Below are positions 11,101-20,473 of a stretch of DNA of 64,000 bases, one piece after another. Position numbers and translations under genes: made by a program. Position 1 is the stretch's first letter; every line of letters starts with the position of its first letter. The notes beneath the pieces were generated by a model. It was not told where the DNA came from. It did not search any database and saw nothing but the letters and a program-made list of their open reading frames with translations. Where the stretch lies: positions 918,569 to 982,568 of the forward strand of contig NW_005200600.1 in assembly GCF_000372725.1 (NCBI RefSeq). Direction: 5' to 3'. Source of the stretch: Emiliania huxleyi CCMP1516 (lineage: Eukaryota > Haptophyta > Isochrysidales > Noelaerhabdaceae).

Positions 11101-12841
11101 CGCCTCCTCCTCCTCCCTGCTGCGGCAACAGCAGCCGCAAGGCAGACTGCTGCACGATCGGCGCGGCGGAGGGAAGGCCCGGCACGAGGGCCCTCGCCTG
11201 ATCACAGCTGGAGTGTGAAGAGGGCGCACCTGTGAAGAGGCCGGGCACGAGGGCCCTCGCCTGCAGCCTGCCCTCGGCGAAGACGGCCGGCATCAGAGTG
11301 TGGTAGAGCGCCAACGCGTGGAGCAACCGGCCGTGCATCAGGCTGAGCAGCCGGCTGGCGGAGGCGGCCTGAAGCTTGGAGCGGGCCTATCGATCGATGG
11401 GCCCCTGGGGATTAGGATCGATTGATCCACCAGCCAACCGGTCAGCAGCTTCGATCGGGCCGTCAGCAGCGTCTGCATGTCCGGAAGCGCCTACTCATCA
11501 TGCGTCGTTCATCTCTCGAGCCATTCACTGACTGTTCAGCGTCTGCTTCTCGAGCTGCGCCCAGCGAAGACTCTGCTGCTCCTCCGCCGTCGGAACGCGG
11601 CCACCGCCATCACCGCCGAGCGAGGCGAGGACAGCCACGAGCGCGTTGACCGTCGTGGCGCGCACGAGCAGGCTCGAGTGCTGCAGCCTACAGGGCACAA
11701 GCCCGAGGGACGTGTCCGAGACATGTCCCGGACTGGTCTTCGCGCTGGCGGGAATGCAGCAGCCCGCGGCTCCAGAACTGGCGGCCGAGCCCCGGGGGAG
11801 GCGCCCGCTGCACGGCGGCCTCGCTGGCGGCACCGCAGCGCTGGAGCTGCGGCAAGCCAACCACGCGGACCAGGAAGGCGACCTAGCGGCGAGAAGTGAG
11901 GCACACCTCACTCAGGTCTGTGCCGCAAGCCCGCCACGCGGCAACAAGGTGGCGGCCTCAACCACCCACTGGCGAGTCGGCTTCGGGTCGAGGGCGGCGT
12001 CGCCTCGCGCCTGCAAGTACGCGGCCCGCAGGCCAGGCAGCGCGGCGAGCAGGGCGAGGGCCAGCTGCTGCTGCTGCGGGTCGACGGTCGGCTGCAGCGC
12101 GAGCAGCAGCGGCAGCAGCGCGCGAGAGGCGGCCGCCCCGCCTCCGCCTCCGCCTCCGCCTCCGCCTCCGCCTCCGCCTCCTCCGTGCGCCTCCCGCTGC
12201 CGCTCCGCCGCAGCGTGCACCTCGCTCAGCTTGAGCAGGAAGGCGGCAGTGACCTTGCAAAGGTCTCCGCCGGCAGAGAGGAGGGGCGCGAGCTTGGCCA
12301 GCGCCGCGTGGTTGGCGACGGGCGCGACGAGGCGGAAGCTCAGCGCGCCGTTCCCGAGCACGTGCGTCTGCAGCGCCGCCAGGCCGCGCAGCCTCGCGCC
12401 GCGAGGGAGCCACTCGACGAGGCGGAGCGGCGAGGAGGCGAGGCGGCCGTGCTCCGCCGAGAGGAGCTCGCGCGGGCCCACGCGCAGCAGCACCGCGACG
12501 AGCTCGACGAGCGCACCGCACACCTCGCGAGAGCGGCGCGGCTTCTCGCACCCGTTGAGCAGCGCGACGACGCTCGAGCCTCCGCCAATGGACCGCTGTA
12601 CGATGGCGCGCGCCACGTCGTCGCTGGCCGTCGCCATCGCCTTGAGACAGCGCAGGCTCGCTGCCTGCACCTTGTCCGCGTCGCCCTCGGAGGCCGGCTC
12701 GAGCAGCGCAAAGAGCCTGTCGCCTCGCCGCTGCCAGACGCGGTTCGCCAGCTGAGCGGCGGACTGCGCATGCTCCGCGGTGCCGGAGGCGTGCAGCTGC
12801 TCGAGGAGGAGGGCACAGGTGCACAACGAGTCGGACAGCAT
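5136..12841 (-). CDS. URB1: URB1/Npa1-like nucleolar pre-ribosomal-associated protein, many exons
   Basis: A long minus-strand gene whose pieces match URB1/Npa1, a large helical-repeat nucleolar protein required early in 60S subunit assembly. The likely start is the Met at 12841 (MLSDSLCTC...). The first exon, down to about 11940, has the N-terminal helical repeats (ASLRCLKAMATASDD, LAALQTHVLGNGALSFRL). LQHSSLLVRATTVNALVAVL at about 11600-11700 continues it. The most diagnostic part is the C-terminal domain at 6470-6900: HHPQYKALNNYILTRAFFD, then DRLWMLALLSHGLRAEED and RHVLELLLGL. Introns identified include 11198-11260 and 9135-9202, with two more near 5785-5905. A (CCTCCG)n tract near 12132-12182 encodes poly-Gly. 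The full exon set was not resolved and the C-terminal end is approximate. Confidence 0.78.
5785..5850 (-). repeat. Intronic minisatellite with flanking exon duplication (URB1)
   Basis: About five copies of a TACCTCGGCTG-type 10-11 bp unit (CAGCCGAGATA on the plus strand) lie between two copies of GAAGGCGAGCACTC (minus strand). The upstream copy acts as a GC donor and the downstream one follows the acceptor AG. Confidence 0.75.
5897..5919. repeat. Intron-core hairpin, copy 1
   Basis: A 23-bp near-perfect inverted repeat with arms CTGTGAA and TTCACAG around GAGGCGCCG. The same core, allowing substitutions, recurs inside or beside introns at about 7262, 7467, 9151, 11214, 62132, 63113, 63465, 63625, 63722 and 63892, and in the repeats at 43215 and 43822. 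Confidence 0.8.
7467..7508. repeat. Intron-core hairpin, expanded copy
   Basis: A palindromic segment with arms CCTGTGAAGC and GCTTCACAGG separated by about 20 bases, in an intron-like part of URB1. Related to the hairpin at 5897-5919 by its arms; the loop differs. Confidence 0.65.
9135..9202 (-). repeat. URB1 intron made of exon-start copy plus hairpin core
   Basis: Minus-strand intron of 68 bp with a GT donor at 9202. It starts GTGCACGCTGCGG, and the next exon starts GTGCACGCCGCGG; similarity extends about 30 bases. The rest is the hairpin core (TGTGAACGGCGCCTCTTCAC) followed by a short tail ending GAACAG. Removing it restores the helical-repeat frame AQLVHAAAETGELALVRRF. Confidence 0.8.
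11198..11260 (-). repeat. URB1 intron bounded by a 23-bp direct repeat
   Basis: Minus-strand intron of 63 bp with a GC donor at 11260. GCGAGGGCCCTCGTGCC followed by GGCCT begins both the intron and the next exon, with one base inserted. The core carries two GTGAAGAGG-type half hairpins. It sits in the URB1 frame GRLQARALVPGLPSAAPIV. Confidence 0.82.
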
Positions 12842-13258
12842 TGGACTGGGAGCGTACTTCGTCGAACCGTGTGCCTGCACGTAGAACGCGGGACACAGGG
12901 TTTGGAAAGAGAAAGCGTTCGATAGCGACGGGGCGGCGTGCCGTCCTCCCATCCCTCCCTTGGGTTGTCTTTTTTGTCTAGGCGGCGTGGGCAAGTGGGC
13001 GCCCCCCACTGCGGCCGTGCGTAAGAAGCCGTTGGCCGTTTGCTTGAGCTTGTTCGTGACTTCGTGACCCAGTTGGCCCGCTCATGGGACTTGAGCCAGT
13101 TGGTACGCGTCTTGCGCGCCTGCTTGTTGATGTTGTCGGCGTCGCCCGCCACCGCCGCCATGGAGATAAGAGAAAAGACGCAGGGAGAGGGCAACAACAT
13201 GATGTCAAGATGGGAGTAGGTAGGTATACAGGTGCATGTACAGGTATGGGACGACGAC

Positions 13259-14172
13259 GAAGCACTTGGAGCACTTCTGAGGGAGGGTGTAGAGGATGTA
13301 GAGTGTAGAGCGCTGTAGAGCTGTAGAGATGTAGAGTGCTGGAGAGCGCTGTAGAGCTGTAGAGCTCTACATCCGCCGCGTGACGAGGCGCCTGCGTTGT
13401 AGAGCGATGTAGAGGCGCTCTACAACGTGAAATCTCTACAACAAACTCTACATCATAAGCGGCGAACGAGGCACGGTCGCTCTCCGACATGAGGCGCGTT
13501 GCACTTGCCAGTGCTGCCCTGGCCTTCTGTCTGCCCGCCCAATGGGTGGCAGGTGCCTCTGCTGCTATGGCATGCCTCACGGCTGCGACTGGCCGGCGCC
13601 TCGGCGCGTCAGCTCGGCTCGGCGTAGCGATAGTGGCCAGCGCAACTCGCCTGGACTCAACGCTCAGCCAGGAGCTCCCGCACGCGCTGGCGCGAGTCAT
13701 GGCGCATGCAACGCGTCTGAATGCTCGCCTCGCCTCGCGCAAATGCGACCGTCCTCGCAGCCGACAGTCCACCGCCTGCTAAAGAAGCACAGCGACGAAT
13801 GCGGCACCGGCGACACATGGCAGGCTGGTCATGACGCAGTTATAGGGTGTTGTGTGCCGTCAGAGGGACTCTCTGTGTGTCAGGGATAGTCAGGGCTGTC
13901 CATCAGAGCTTCACTAAGCTCGGAAACACCCCATTAGCGCGGCTCGACCTCTTTGAGTCACTGCCTTCCCGGCGGTTTGGCTGTAGAGCCTCTACAACAA
14001 ACTCTACAACAAAATCGCGCTCTACATCGCTCTACAACGCAGGCGCCTCGTCACGCGGCGGATGTAGAGCTCTACAGCTCTACAGCGCTCCAGAGCGCTC
14101 TACATCTCTACAGCTCTACAGCGCTCTACACTCTACATCCTCTACACCCTCCCTCAGGAGCACTTGGAGTGC
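13259..14172. mobile_element. Foldback element with long inverted CTGTAGAG-type arms
   Basis: Two long inverted arms, about 13276-13474 and 13981-14156, built from AGAGCTGTAGAGCT-type units. They share the same mosaic order, including CCGCCGCGTGACGAGGCGCC in one arm and its complement in the other. The ends carry GCACTTGGAG on one side and its neighbour on the other, next to GAGGGAGGGTGTAG and its complement. The 500-bp centre has only a 97-codon frame (13489-13782) starting with a hydrophobic stretch, which I would not call a gene. It appears to be a non-autonomous element. Confidence 0.75.
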
Positions 14173-14420
14173 AGTCATTAGCCTCACATCCAGGGCTGGG
14201 GAGCTAAGAAGCGCACCCAGCGGGCCGGATGATCGGGAATCGGGTTACGGGCTATAGAGAGCCCTACCTAGCCCTGGGGGGTGCGCGTTCGCAGGGAAAG
14301 GGCCGTAAAGTAAACACGGTTCTCCGAGGGTTGGTTCTGCGCTTTGGGTGTCCCCTAGCGGCGGAACGCCCCCTCCCTCTACTCGGAGCTAGTAAACACC
14401 AGACACGAGCATGACGTACA
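14160..14420. repeat. Dispersed repeat paired with 53480-54795
   Basis: The segment from GTGCAGTCATTAGCCTCACA through GGGAAAGGGCCGTAAAGTAA to AGCTAGTAAACACC is the inverted homologue of two blocks, 54735-54795 and 53480-53710. It abuts the foldback arms, so arms and this tail probably form one larger element. Confidence 0.75.
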
Positions 14421-14854
14421 CTCTCACCCGACATCGCCACTCAGGCCCCCTCCGCCCGATCTCCCCACCCCCCCATCCGAAAGGGCTCCCCTCTCCTCCC
14501 GGTCCTCCCTCCTGTTCGCTTTCCGATGGTCAGGCGTCGGCTGCGGAGCCCGCCCTCCCCTCTTATACTTCTTCGACCGCGGCTTCGCCGCCGTCTCGCC
14601 TTCTCTGTCTGATCCCGTTGACTCCGCGGGTGGCGATCCCGTGCCCGACTCCCCGGGCGAGGGCGGCGGCGTTGGGTTACGCCTCCCCTCCCCGGGGGCG
14701 GGGGTTCGCACCCGGACCGGCTCTCCCAAACGACGAATCGCGCTCGCCTCGGCGCACTCGGCGCTCGGCGCTTTAGCTAAAGGCAGAAAATTTCGGGGCA
14801 GCCCTCTCCACAATCCCCCGCTGAGGGTATTTAGCCGCGGACAGCCGACTGCCG

Positions 14855-16598
14855 ATGAGGATCATCACACTTCTCTTGGTCGCCCTCAATGCGTCAGACG
14901 CCATGCGCCTCGCACCGCACCGCTTGAAGAGCGGCGGCGGCCGTCTGATGGCGCTGCGCGGCGGCCGGCGCGGCGGCGGCAGCAGCGGCCTGCTCTCCGA
15001 CTACTCTGCAATCGAGTGGGCGGGCGAGGACGTCGGAGAGGGCTTCCCTGCAACAGGCCGCGACGCTCGGCATGTAAAGACGCACCTGGATAACTACAAG
15101 CTGCTCGACTTCTCGCCGCTGCTCAACACCGCCTCGTACGTCAACGTGGTCGCCGAGAGGGAGGAGGAGGAGGTGGCGCTCTCCGGTCTCAAGGTCAACA
15201 TCGCCGATCAGACCATCTACCCGGGCTCGTTCAAGCTGCACAACGACGCGCTCAACATGCTTGGCGACCTGTGGCATCTCCCCAAGAGCGCCTCCTTCGA
15301 CGAGTACGGCTGCCATGCCGGCGCGTGCACCGTCGGGTCGACCGAGGCGTGCCTCCTCGCCGGCCTGGCGCTGAAGTTCCGGTGGCGCAAGTGGTACGCA
15401 GCCAGGCACGGGCTGAGCGAGGCGGAGGTGCGGAGCGTGTACCCGAACCTGGTCATCTCGACCATGTACCAGGCCTGCTGGGAGAAGCTGTTCAAGTACA
15501 TGGACATAGAGCCCCACTTTGTCTCGCCCAAGGTGGGCGAGATGGTGCTTCGCCCTGAGGACGTGCGTGCGGCGGTGGACGACAAGACCATCGGAGTGGT
15601 CTGCATCCTCGGCAACCACTACTCTGGACACTACGACCCGGTGGCGAGCGTGGGCGAGGTGCTGGGCGAGCTCAACCGGGCGAACGGGTGGCAGGTGGGC
15701 ATTCACGTGGACGCGGCGAGCGGCGGCTTCGTCATGCCCTTCCAGCCGGAGGAAGAGGTGGGGCTCTGCGACTTTCGAGTGCCAGCGGTGCTCTCGATGT
15801 CTGCCTCGGGCCACAAGTTTGGCGTGTCGATGTGCGGCACGGGATGGGTGCTCTGGCGCGACCGCGACGACCTCTCGGAGCACATCGCAATCTCGGCCTC
15901 GCGCCTCGGACAGGGGTCTACTCAATCAATTCAACGCAGGTAAGCGACTCCTCGTTGAGTAGGTCTCGTACCTCGGCGGCAAGGCGGACAGCTACACCCT
16001 CAACTTCTCGCGGCCCGCGTCGGGCTCGGCCGTGCAGATGTACAAGTTCCTGCGGCTGGGTCGCGACGGCTACACCAAGCTGTGCGCCTCTCAGATGGCG
16101 GTCGCCGCCATGATCCGCAGAGGGTTGGCCGAGATGCTGCATACGCCGACGGGCCGGCCGCTCTTCACACTGCTGGACGCCGGCGACAAGGGGTGCCTCC
16201 CGGTGGTCGCCGCGCAGTTCAACAAGGTGTCGGCCTGTCTTGAACGAGTTAGAGTGACCACGGGCGGGCGCTTGAGCGGTCATCCTTGCTTATAGGAGCT
16301 CGGTTTGCCGTACGATTCGACGGACCTGCAGCATGTCCTCTCGGAGCGTCACTGGTACGTCGGAGGCTATCACATGAATTTCAATCACCCTCTCACCGAG
16401 GAGAAGACACCGCTCTTCTCGGACGCGGACGCCGACGTGGCCATGTTCCGCGTGGTCGTCAAGGCCAACCTGAGCCCGATGCTTGCCCGCGACCTGATTG
16501 CGGCGGTCCGCGAGACGTGCGATTTCCTCGAGCGCACCGGTGAGGCGTACCAGAAGCTGCACGCGGGCGCAAAGAGCCAGCCGTTCTCGTCGCACTGA
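14855..16598 (+). CDS. Glutamate decarboxylase-like PLP enzyme, three exons
   Basis: Exons 14855-15895, 15963-16226 and 16296-16598 give 535 aa in frame. Group II PLP decarboxylase marks are clear: GSTEACLLAGLALKFRWRKW (about 161-180), HVDAASGGF with the PLP-nitrogen Asp at 285, and SASGHKFG with the Schiff-base Lys at 321. YLGGKADSYTLNFSRPAS follows the first intron. These are the glutamate decarboxylase signatures, so the likely reaction is glutamate to GABA plus CO2; another amino-acid decarboxylase of the group is possible. The N-terminus MRIITLLLVALNASDA looks like a signal peptide, unusual for cytosolic GADs. Intron 1 (67 bp) has a GC donor and its start resembles the start of exon 2; intron 2 has GT. 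I see no calmodulin-binding tail. Confidence 0.85.
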
Positions 16599-16943
16599 TG
16601 CCGCGCTCGCTGGCCGCGGCGGTCTTACTAGTCAGTCTAAATAGAGATAGCTGATTGCTGATATAGGAAGGGCTGAGAGGAGATTCAGATTGGGAGGAGG
16701 GGCCACTTCACCGCCTTGGTTGTACTACGAGAGAGTCGTTGGGGTCTAGGAGATAGAGAGTGCTGCACGTGCGTCCATTAAGCACGAGCTAATCTACAAA
16801 TCGAGTTTCGAGTCAAGAAGGTAGACACAGGTGGGTGCATGCAACATGGAGATGGACGAAATGGCAGCACAGAACAGGAACACGAAACAGGCGGAGGTGC
16901 AATGGCCAATGTATATGTGCAATAGCAGACGCGGCAAGGCTTG
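16599..16943. other. Convergent intergenic region, no gene seen
   Basis: Lies between two convergent stop codons. It is more AT-rich than the genes and has no reading frame or repeat I can name. It should hold both 3' UTRs. Confidence 0.5.
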
Positions 16944-18359
16944 TCAGACCTTGCGCAAGTCCGTTAGCTGCAGCTCCGCGAGGGTGGCGTTGAGCGCGGC
17001 CACTAGCTGCAGCCCGCAGTCGGCGAAGGCGCAGAGGTCCTCGGCGGCCGCAGCGTCGCGCGCCGCCGCGTCCGGGCAGAGCCGTTTCGTCACCTCGTCG
17101 TACGCGGGAGCTGATTTGGCTGCACGCTGGAAGACGGACTGCATCAGCCAGCCGTGGTAGGGCTGCAGCGCGCGCCGGTAGGCATCGCCCATCGCGGTCG
17201 CCGGCTTCGCGTCGCCGTCGCCGCCGAGCGCCTTCATGAGCAGCGCCGCAAAGTGCAGCGATCGGAGCAGCCACGTCAGGCCGATGGCGGCGCTCGAGCC
17301 GCCGAGTACAGCCCCCTTTGGCGGCGGCGAGGGCGTGTGCATGCCGGCGCGGATCTCGTGGCTAAGCAGCTCGCGCACCGTGGCGGCGTGCCCCACGGTG
17401 GGCAGCAGCGCGCGCAGCTTCTTGACGTTGCGGGCGTCGTTCTGCGCCGCGAGCGCCATGCCGCTGCCGAGCGCCTGCAGCAGCCGGAGCAGCCCGCTCT
17501 CAAAGCAAGTGATGAGCAGCTCGCACCGCAAGCCGCCGCCCGAGCCGCACGCGGTCAGCTCGGCGACCGCGGTGCGCATCGCCAGGATGCCCGCGCGCAA
17601 CACCGTCCCGCTCGTCTGCAGGCTCGCGCCGGCCGGCCCCTCGCCGCCCGCCGCGCCGCCGCCCGCCGCCGCCTCGGCCGGCAGCGCGCCACCATACGCA
17701 CCGGGCGTCCCAAGCGACTCGACGTTGGAGTACGATGCCGAGCGCAGCTGCTCATCCGAAAAGGTGCTGTCGACGACGCGGCGCGGCGAGACGGGCGTGG
17801 TCGGCGTCGGCATTGCACGGCTGTGCAAGTGTAGGACCTTCTTGGGGCGAACCGCCCGAGGGCTGTCGAGGGCGAGGTTGGCCCGCCGGATTGCGTCTTG
17901 GTCGGCAATCAGCTTGCGCAGCGTCGCGCTCTCCTCCCTCATCGCCTCGAGCTGCGCCTCTGCCGCGCGCGCCGCCTCCTCAAGCCGACCAATCCGCGCG
18001 AGCAGGTTCATCGTCTGCCGCTTGCGCCACTGGTTGCCCTCCTGCGTGGAGAGGAAGTCGGCCTGCAGTGTCTGCGCCCGGCACGACGCGATGGCCACCA
18101 TCCGCTGCAGCGCGAGCGCGCGCTTGTCCTGCTCGCAGAGGACGTCTGACGGAGAGAGCTTCCCGGCGAGGCGGCTCAGCTCCCTCTGCAGCGGCTCGGT
18201 GCCAACGCGCGCAGACTCCTTGCTGGACACCGAGTTCCGGCCGAGGACGCGGTCAAAGATGTTCTTGACGCCGGTCCGCCAGTCTGACTCCCAGGACACA
18301 TCCGAGAGTGACGCCGAGGAGGATCGCGGCGACGACGGTGTCGAGGGCACCGACGACAT
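16944..18359 (-). CDS. GLTP-domain lipid transfer protein with coiled-coil N-terminus
   Basis: A single-exon protein of 471 aa. Residues about 250-465 match the glycolipid transfer protein fold. Family lipid-headgroup residues are recognisable: N307/D308, N311 and K314 in QNDARNVKKL, W363 in GLTWLLRSLHF, and H402 in PYHGWLM. Spacing fits the Asp-Asn-Lys...Trp...His set of GLTP/CPTP. GLTPs carry glycosphingolipids or ceramide-1-phosphate between membranes. The first 240 residues are additional: a Ser-rich head, a charged helical stretch about 115-165 likely to form a coiled coil, and Ala/Gly linkers. There is no PH domain, so it is not a canonical FAPP2. The stop is at 16944; the start is the first Met of the frame. 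Confidence 0.82.
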   Translation of the reverse strand: MSSVPSTPSSPRSSSASLSDVSWESDWRTGVKNIFDRVLGRNSVSSKESARVGTEPLQRELSRLAGKLSPSDVLCEQDKRALALQRMVAIASCRAQTLQADFLSTQEGNQWRKRQTMNLLARIGRLEEAARAAEAQLEAMREESATLRKLIADQDAIRRANLALDSPRAVRPKKVLHLHSRAMPTPTTPVSPRRVVDSTFSDEQLRSASYSNVESLGTPGAYGGALPAEAAAGGGAAGGEGPAGASLQTSGTVLRAGILAMRTAVAELTACGSGGGLRCELLITCFESGLLRLLQALGSGMALAAQNDARNVKKLRALLPTVGHAATVRELLSHEIRAGMHTPSPPPKGAVLGGSSAAIGLTWLLRSLHFAALLMKALGGDGDAKPATAMGDAYRRALQPYHGWLMQSVFQRAAKSAPAYDEVTKRLCPDAAARDAAAAEDLCAFADCGLQLVAALNATLAELQLTDLRKV

Positions 18360-18711
18360 GCCAGCAGGGCGCTCGCGCCGCCATCAACGAGAGCAGCGGC
18401 AGCGGGCGGCGAGAGCGGGGACGAGGCGAGCAAAGCGTGCGTTGCTGCGAAAGGGGCGGCGCGAGTCGCGGGGCACGAGGCGGCGTGCGAGGGCTGTAAG
18501 CGTCGTCGGACTTCTTTTACGCGCGTTCCCGGCACGGCGGGCAGCTACGGAGGGGGACGCAGAAGGTGATGGTGATGCGTGTGCGGAAAAAAGAAAGAAA
18601 GAAAAAAACGAGGGATCGGAGGAGGACAAGGTCCCCACCTGCACGAGCAGGATCTTGTAGATGCGTGTGCGGGCTGTCGCATTCGGCGTCTCAGAATTCT
18701 TTTCTTCAAAC

Positions 18712-18882
18712 GGCCATCGCAGAGAGAGCAGATTGTCAATGAGCTTGCCTGCGGCGGGGGCTGCGGTCGAGTGCATGCACGGAGCTAAGTGTCTCACCGT
18801 CCTCGCAGCTCGCAGGAGTCGCTTAGGCGGCTCCCGTGTGCCTGTGTTAGTGCCAGTGCGCGCCAGTCCCGTGCCCAGTGTT
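18712..18882 (+). repeat. Dispersed repeat Z, copy 1
   Basis: The run from CAGATTGTCAATGAGCTTGC through CGTGTGCCTGTGTTAGTGCC to CCCGTGCCCAGTGTTG is about 85-90% like 35550-35705 and 44109-44262. All three copies encode a similar short stretch, NELACGGG...GAKC, in one frame. Here element X follows immediately. Confidence 0.8.
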
Positions 18883-19691
18883 GTTAGGGTGCCCACAGGG
18901 CCCAAAAAAAGAAAGGAAAAAGAAATGGGCCAACCCCGATCGCAGCACTTCGTGTTGGAGAGTCGAGAAATTGAGATTGTGACTAGCGACTAGGAGGGAG
19001 GGACGCTGGGGATTCTCAAAGGTATACCCTTGGAATGGCCGGATCCAGCCTTAAAAGTACGAGATCGCGCGCGCTTCGCGCGCTGCACCGCCTGTTCTCC
19101 GCGGCTGAGTGACGACGCGTGCCGTGTGCCAGCACAGTTGGGCGCGCGCGGCGCGACGGCGCCCGCGAGGGAAGGCGCGGGTGCAGCGGCCGCCGGCGGC
19201 CGTACCGCTCGCCAGCCGGCGCAGCAGCGGCCAGCGCAGCGGCCGCCGGCGCAGCAGCCAGATCAGCCGGTGCGCGCCTTGCGAGGCGAGTACTCGCTCG
19301 AACTTTGCGAGCCGTGCGCGCGCCGAGGCGCGCGCGGCGCGCGCCCGCCCGGCTGCCAGTAGGAGGCGGCGCAATATGGCCTATAGTACAGCCCTTGAGG
19401 AGGAGAAAGAGGCTGGCTGGCAGTGCTGTATGCCGCCGAGGGGCAGTTTTGGGTGCTGAGTCACGCCCAGGGGGCTGCAGAAGGCGTCCGCAGCCGGGAC
19501 AACCCGCCCCCCCAGCCGAGGCCGGTCGAAGCCCACTTGGGCACAGCCATGAGGAGTCCTCTTGGTGCTCCTGGCGGCCGTTCAAAGGTCGGGCGCACGC
19601 CGATGGGGGGGGGGGGGGTCTTGCTTGCTCCACACCGAGCGCCATCGGTCCGGACCGGTGCGCCCAATGAGGGTAGGCTTGCACAAGGTCT
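18883..19691 (+). mobile_element. Truncated TIR element X, copy A
   Basis: Starts with GTTAGGGTGCCCACAGGGCCC and runs inverted relative to 44945-45764, with long near-identical stretches such as the GGATCCAGCC and CGGCGCAGCAGCGG region. The far terminus is missing: the sequence switches to element Y at about 19692 in a shared TCTG. Long frames here come from GC skew and are not genes. Confidence 0.75.
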
Positions 19692-20074
19692 GAACTGCGC
19701 CTCACCACTGACCGGGAAGGCCGCCAAGTGGGTCAGCACCGGTCGCACATTGTGGCAGCAGTCAGCAGCGCATGTCTGATAGCTAGAGCAGCAGCGTCAG
19801 GGTCGCAGGGTCGGATCGTGTCAAGCTCGCCCGGCCGGCCGCGTGCAGACCTCGGCCTGTCTGCTGTCTGGAGTGATCTGTCGGCGGTCAGCACGACCGA
19901 TCAGGTTGGAGTTTTCTGATGGTTGGAGGGTCTATCTGTATGTACTCCTCCAAATCTGCCCTCTGATTAACCTAGCTTATCCTAATAGACACTAATAGAG
20001 CCGGGGCCCCGTTTGCGTTTCCGCACTGCTGCGCGGCGCACGGTGCCTCCGGGGGCCCCCGCGCCCCCCCAGAG
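19692..20074 (+). mobile_element. 5'-truncated element Y, copy A
   Basis: From GAACTGCGCCTCACCACTGACC it is collinear with 46400-46807, including CGTCAGGGTCGCAGGGTCGG and the terminal GGGGCCCCG ... CCCCCCCAGAG. Only the right terminus is present; the left part was replaced by element X. Confidence 0.78.
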
Positions 20075-20473
20075 GACCCACGCGCCAGAGCGCGTGCGTG
20101 GTGCTTGAGCAGCCGGGCGGTCGCCGCAGGCCAGCCACCTCGAACGGGAGCTCGTCGAGCCACTCGCCGAAGGCGCCCTCGTCTTGCGCCGCAGCGAGGA
20201 ACTGTTCGCCTACCTGTAAGCCGTACGCGCGGCAGGCCCGGTAGAGCGCCTCGTTCTTAAAACTTAATCTCGTGCGGGTCTCGGAGTCGTATCCGGAGAC
20301 GGAGGAGCCGGCAGATGAGCCCACTTTTGTGACACTCCGAGGATTTTGGACTGAAAGAAAGAAAGAAAGAAAACAACCAACGAGCAAGAAAACATTTTGG
20401 ACTTGCCGCTCATAATTCTTTTCTTCAAACATGGCGGCTGTGCGAGTGCCGAGTGTTGCTGTGACTTGCCACA

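Noticed and set aside
13489-13782. 97-codon frame with hydrophobic start in the foldback element
   Set aside because: No family, overlapping frames on the other strand, and located between inverted arms of a repeat.
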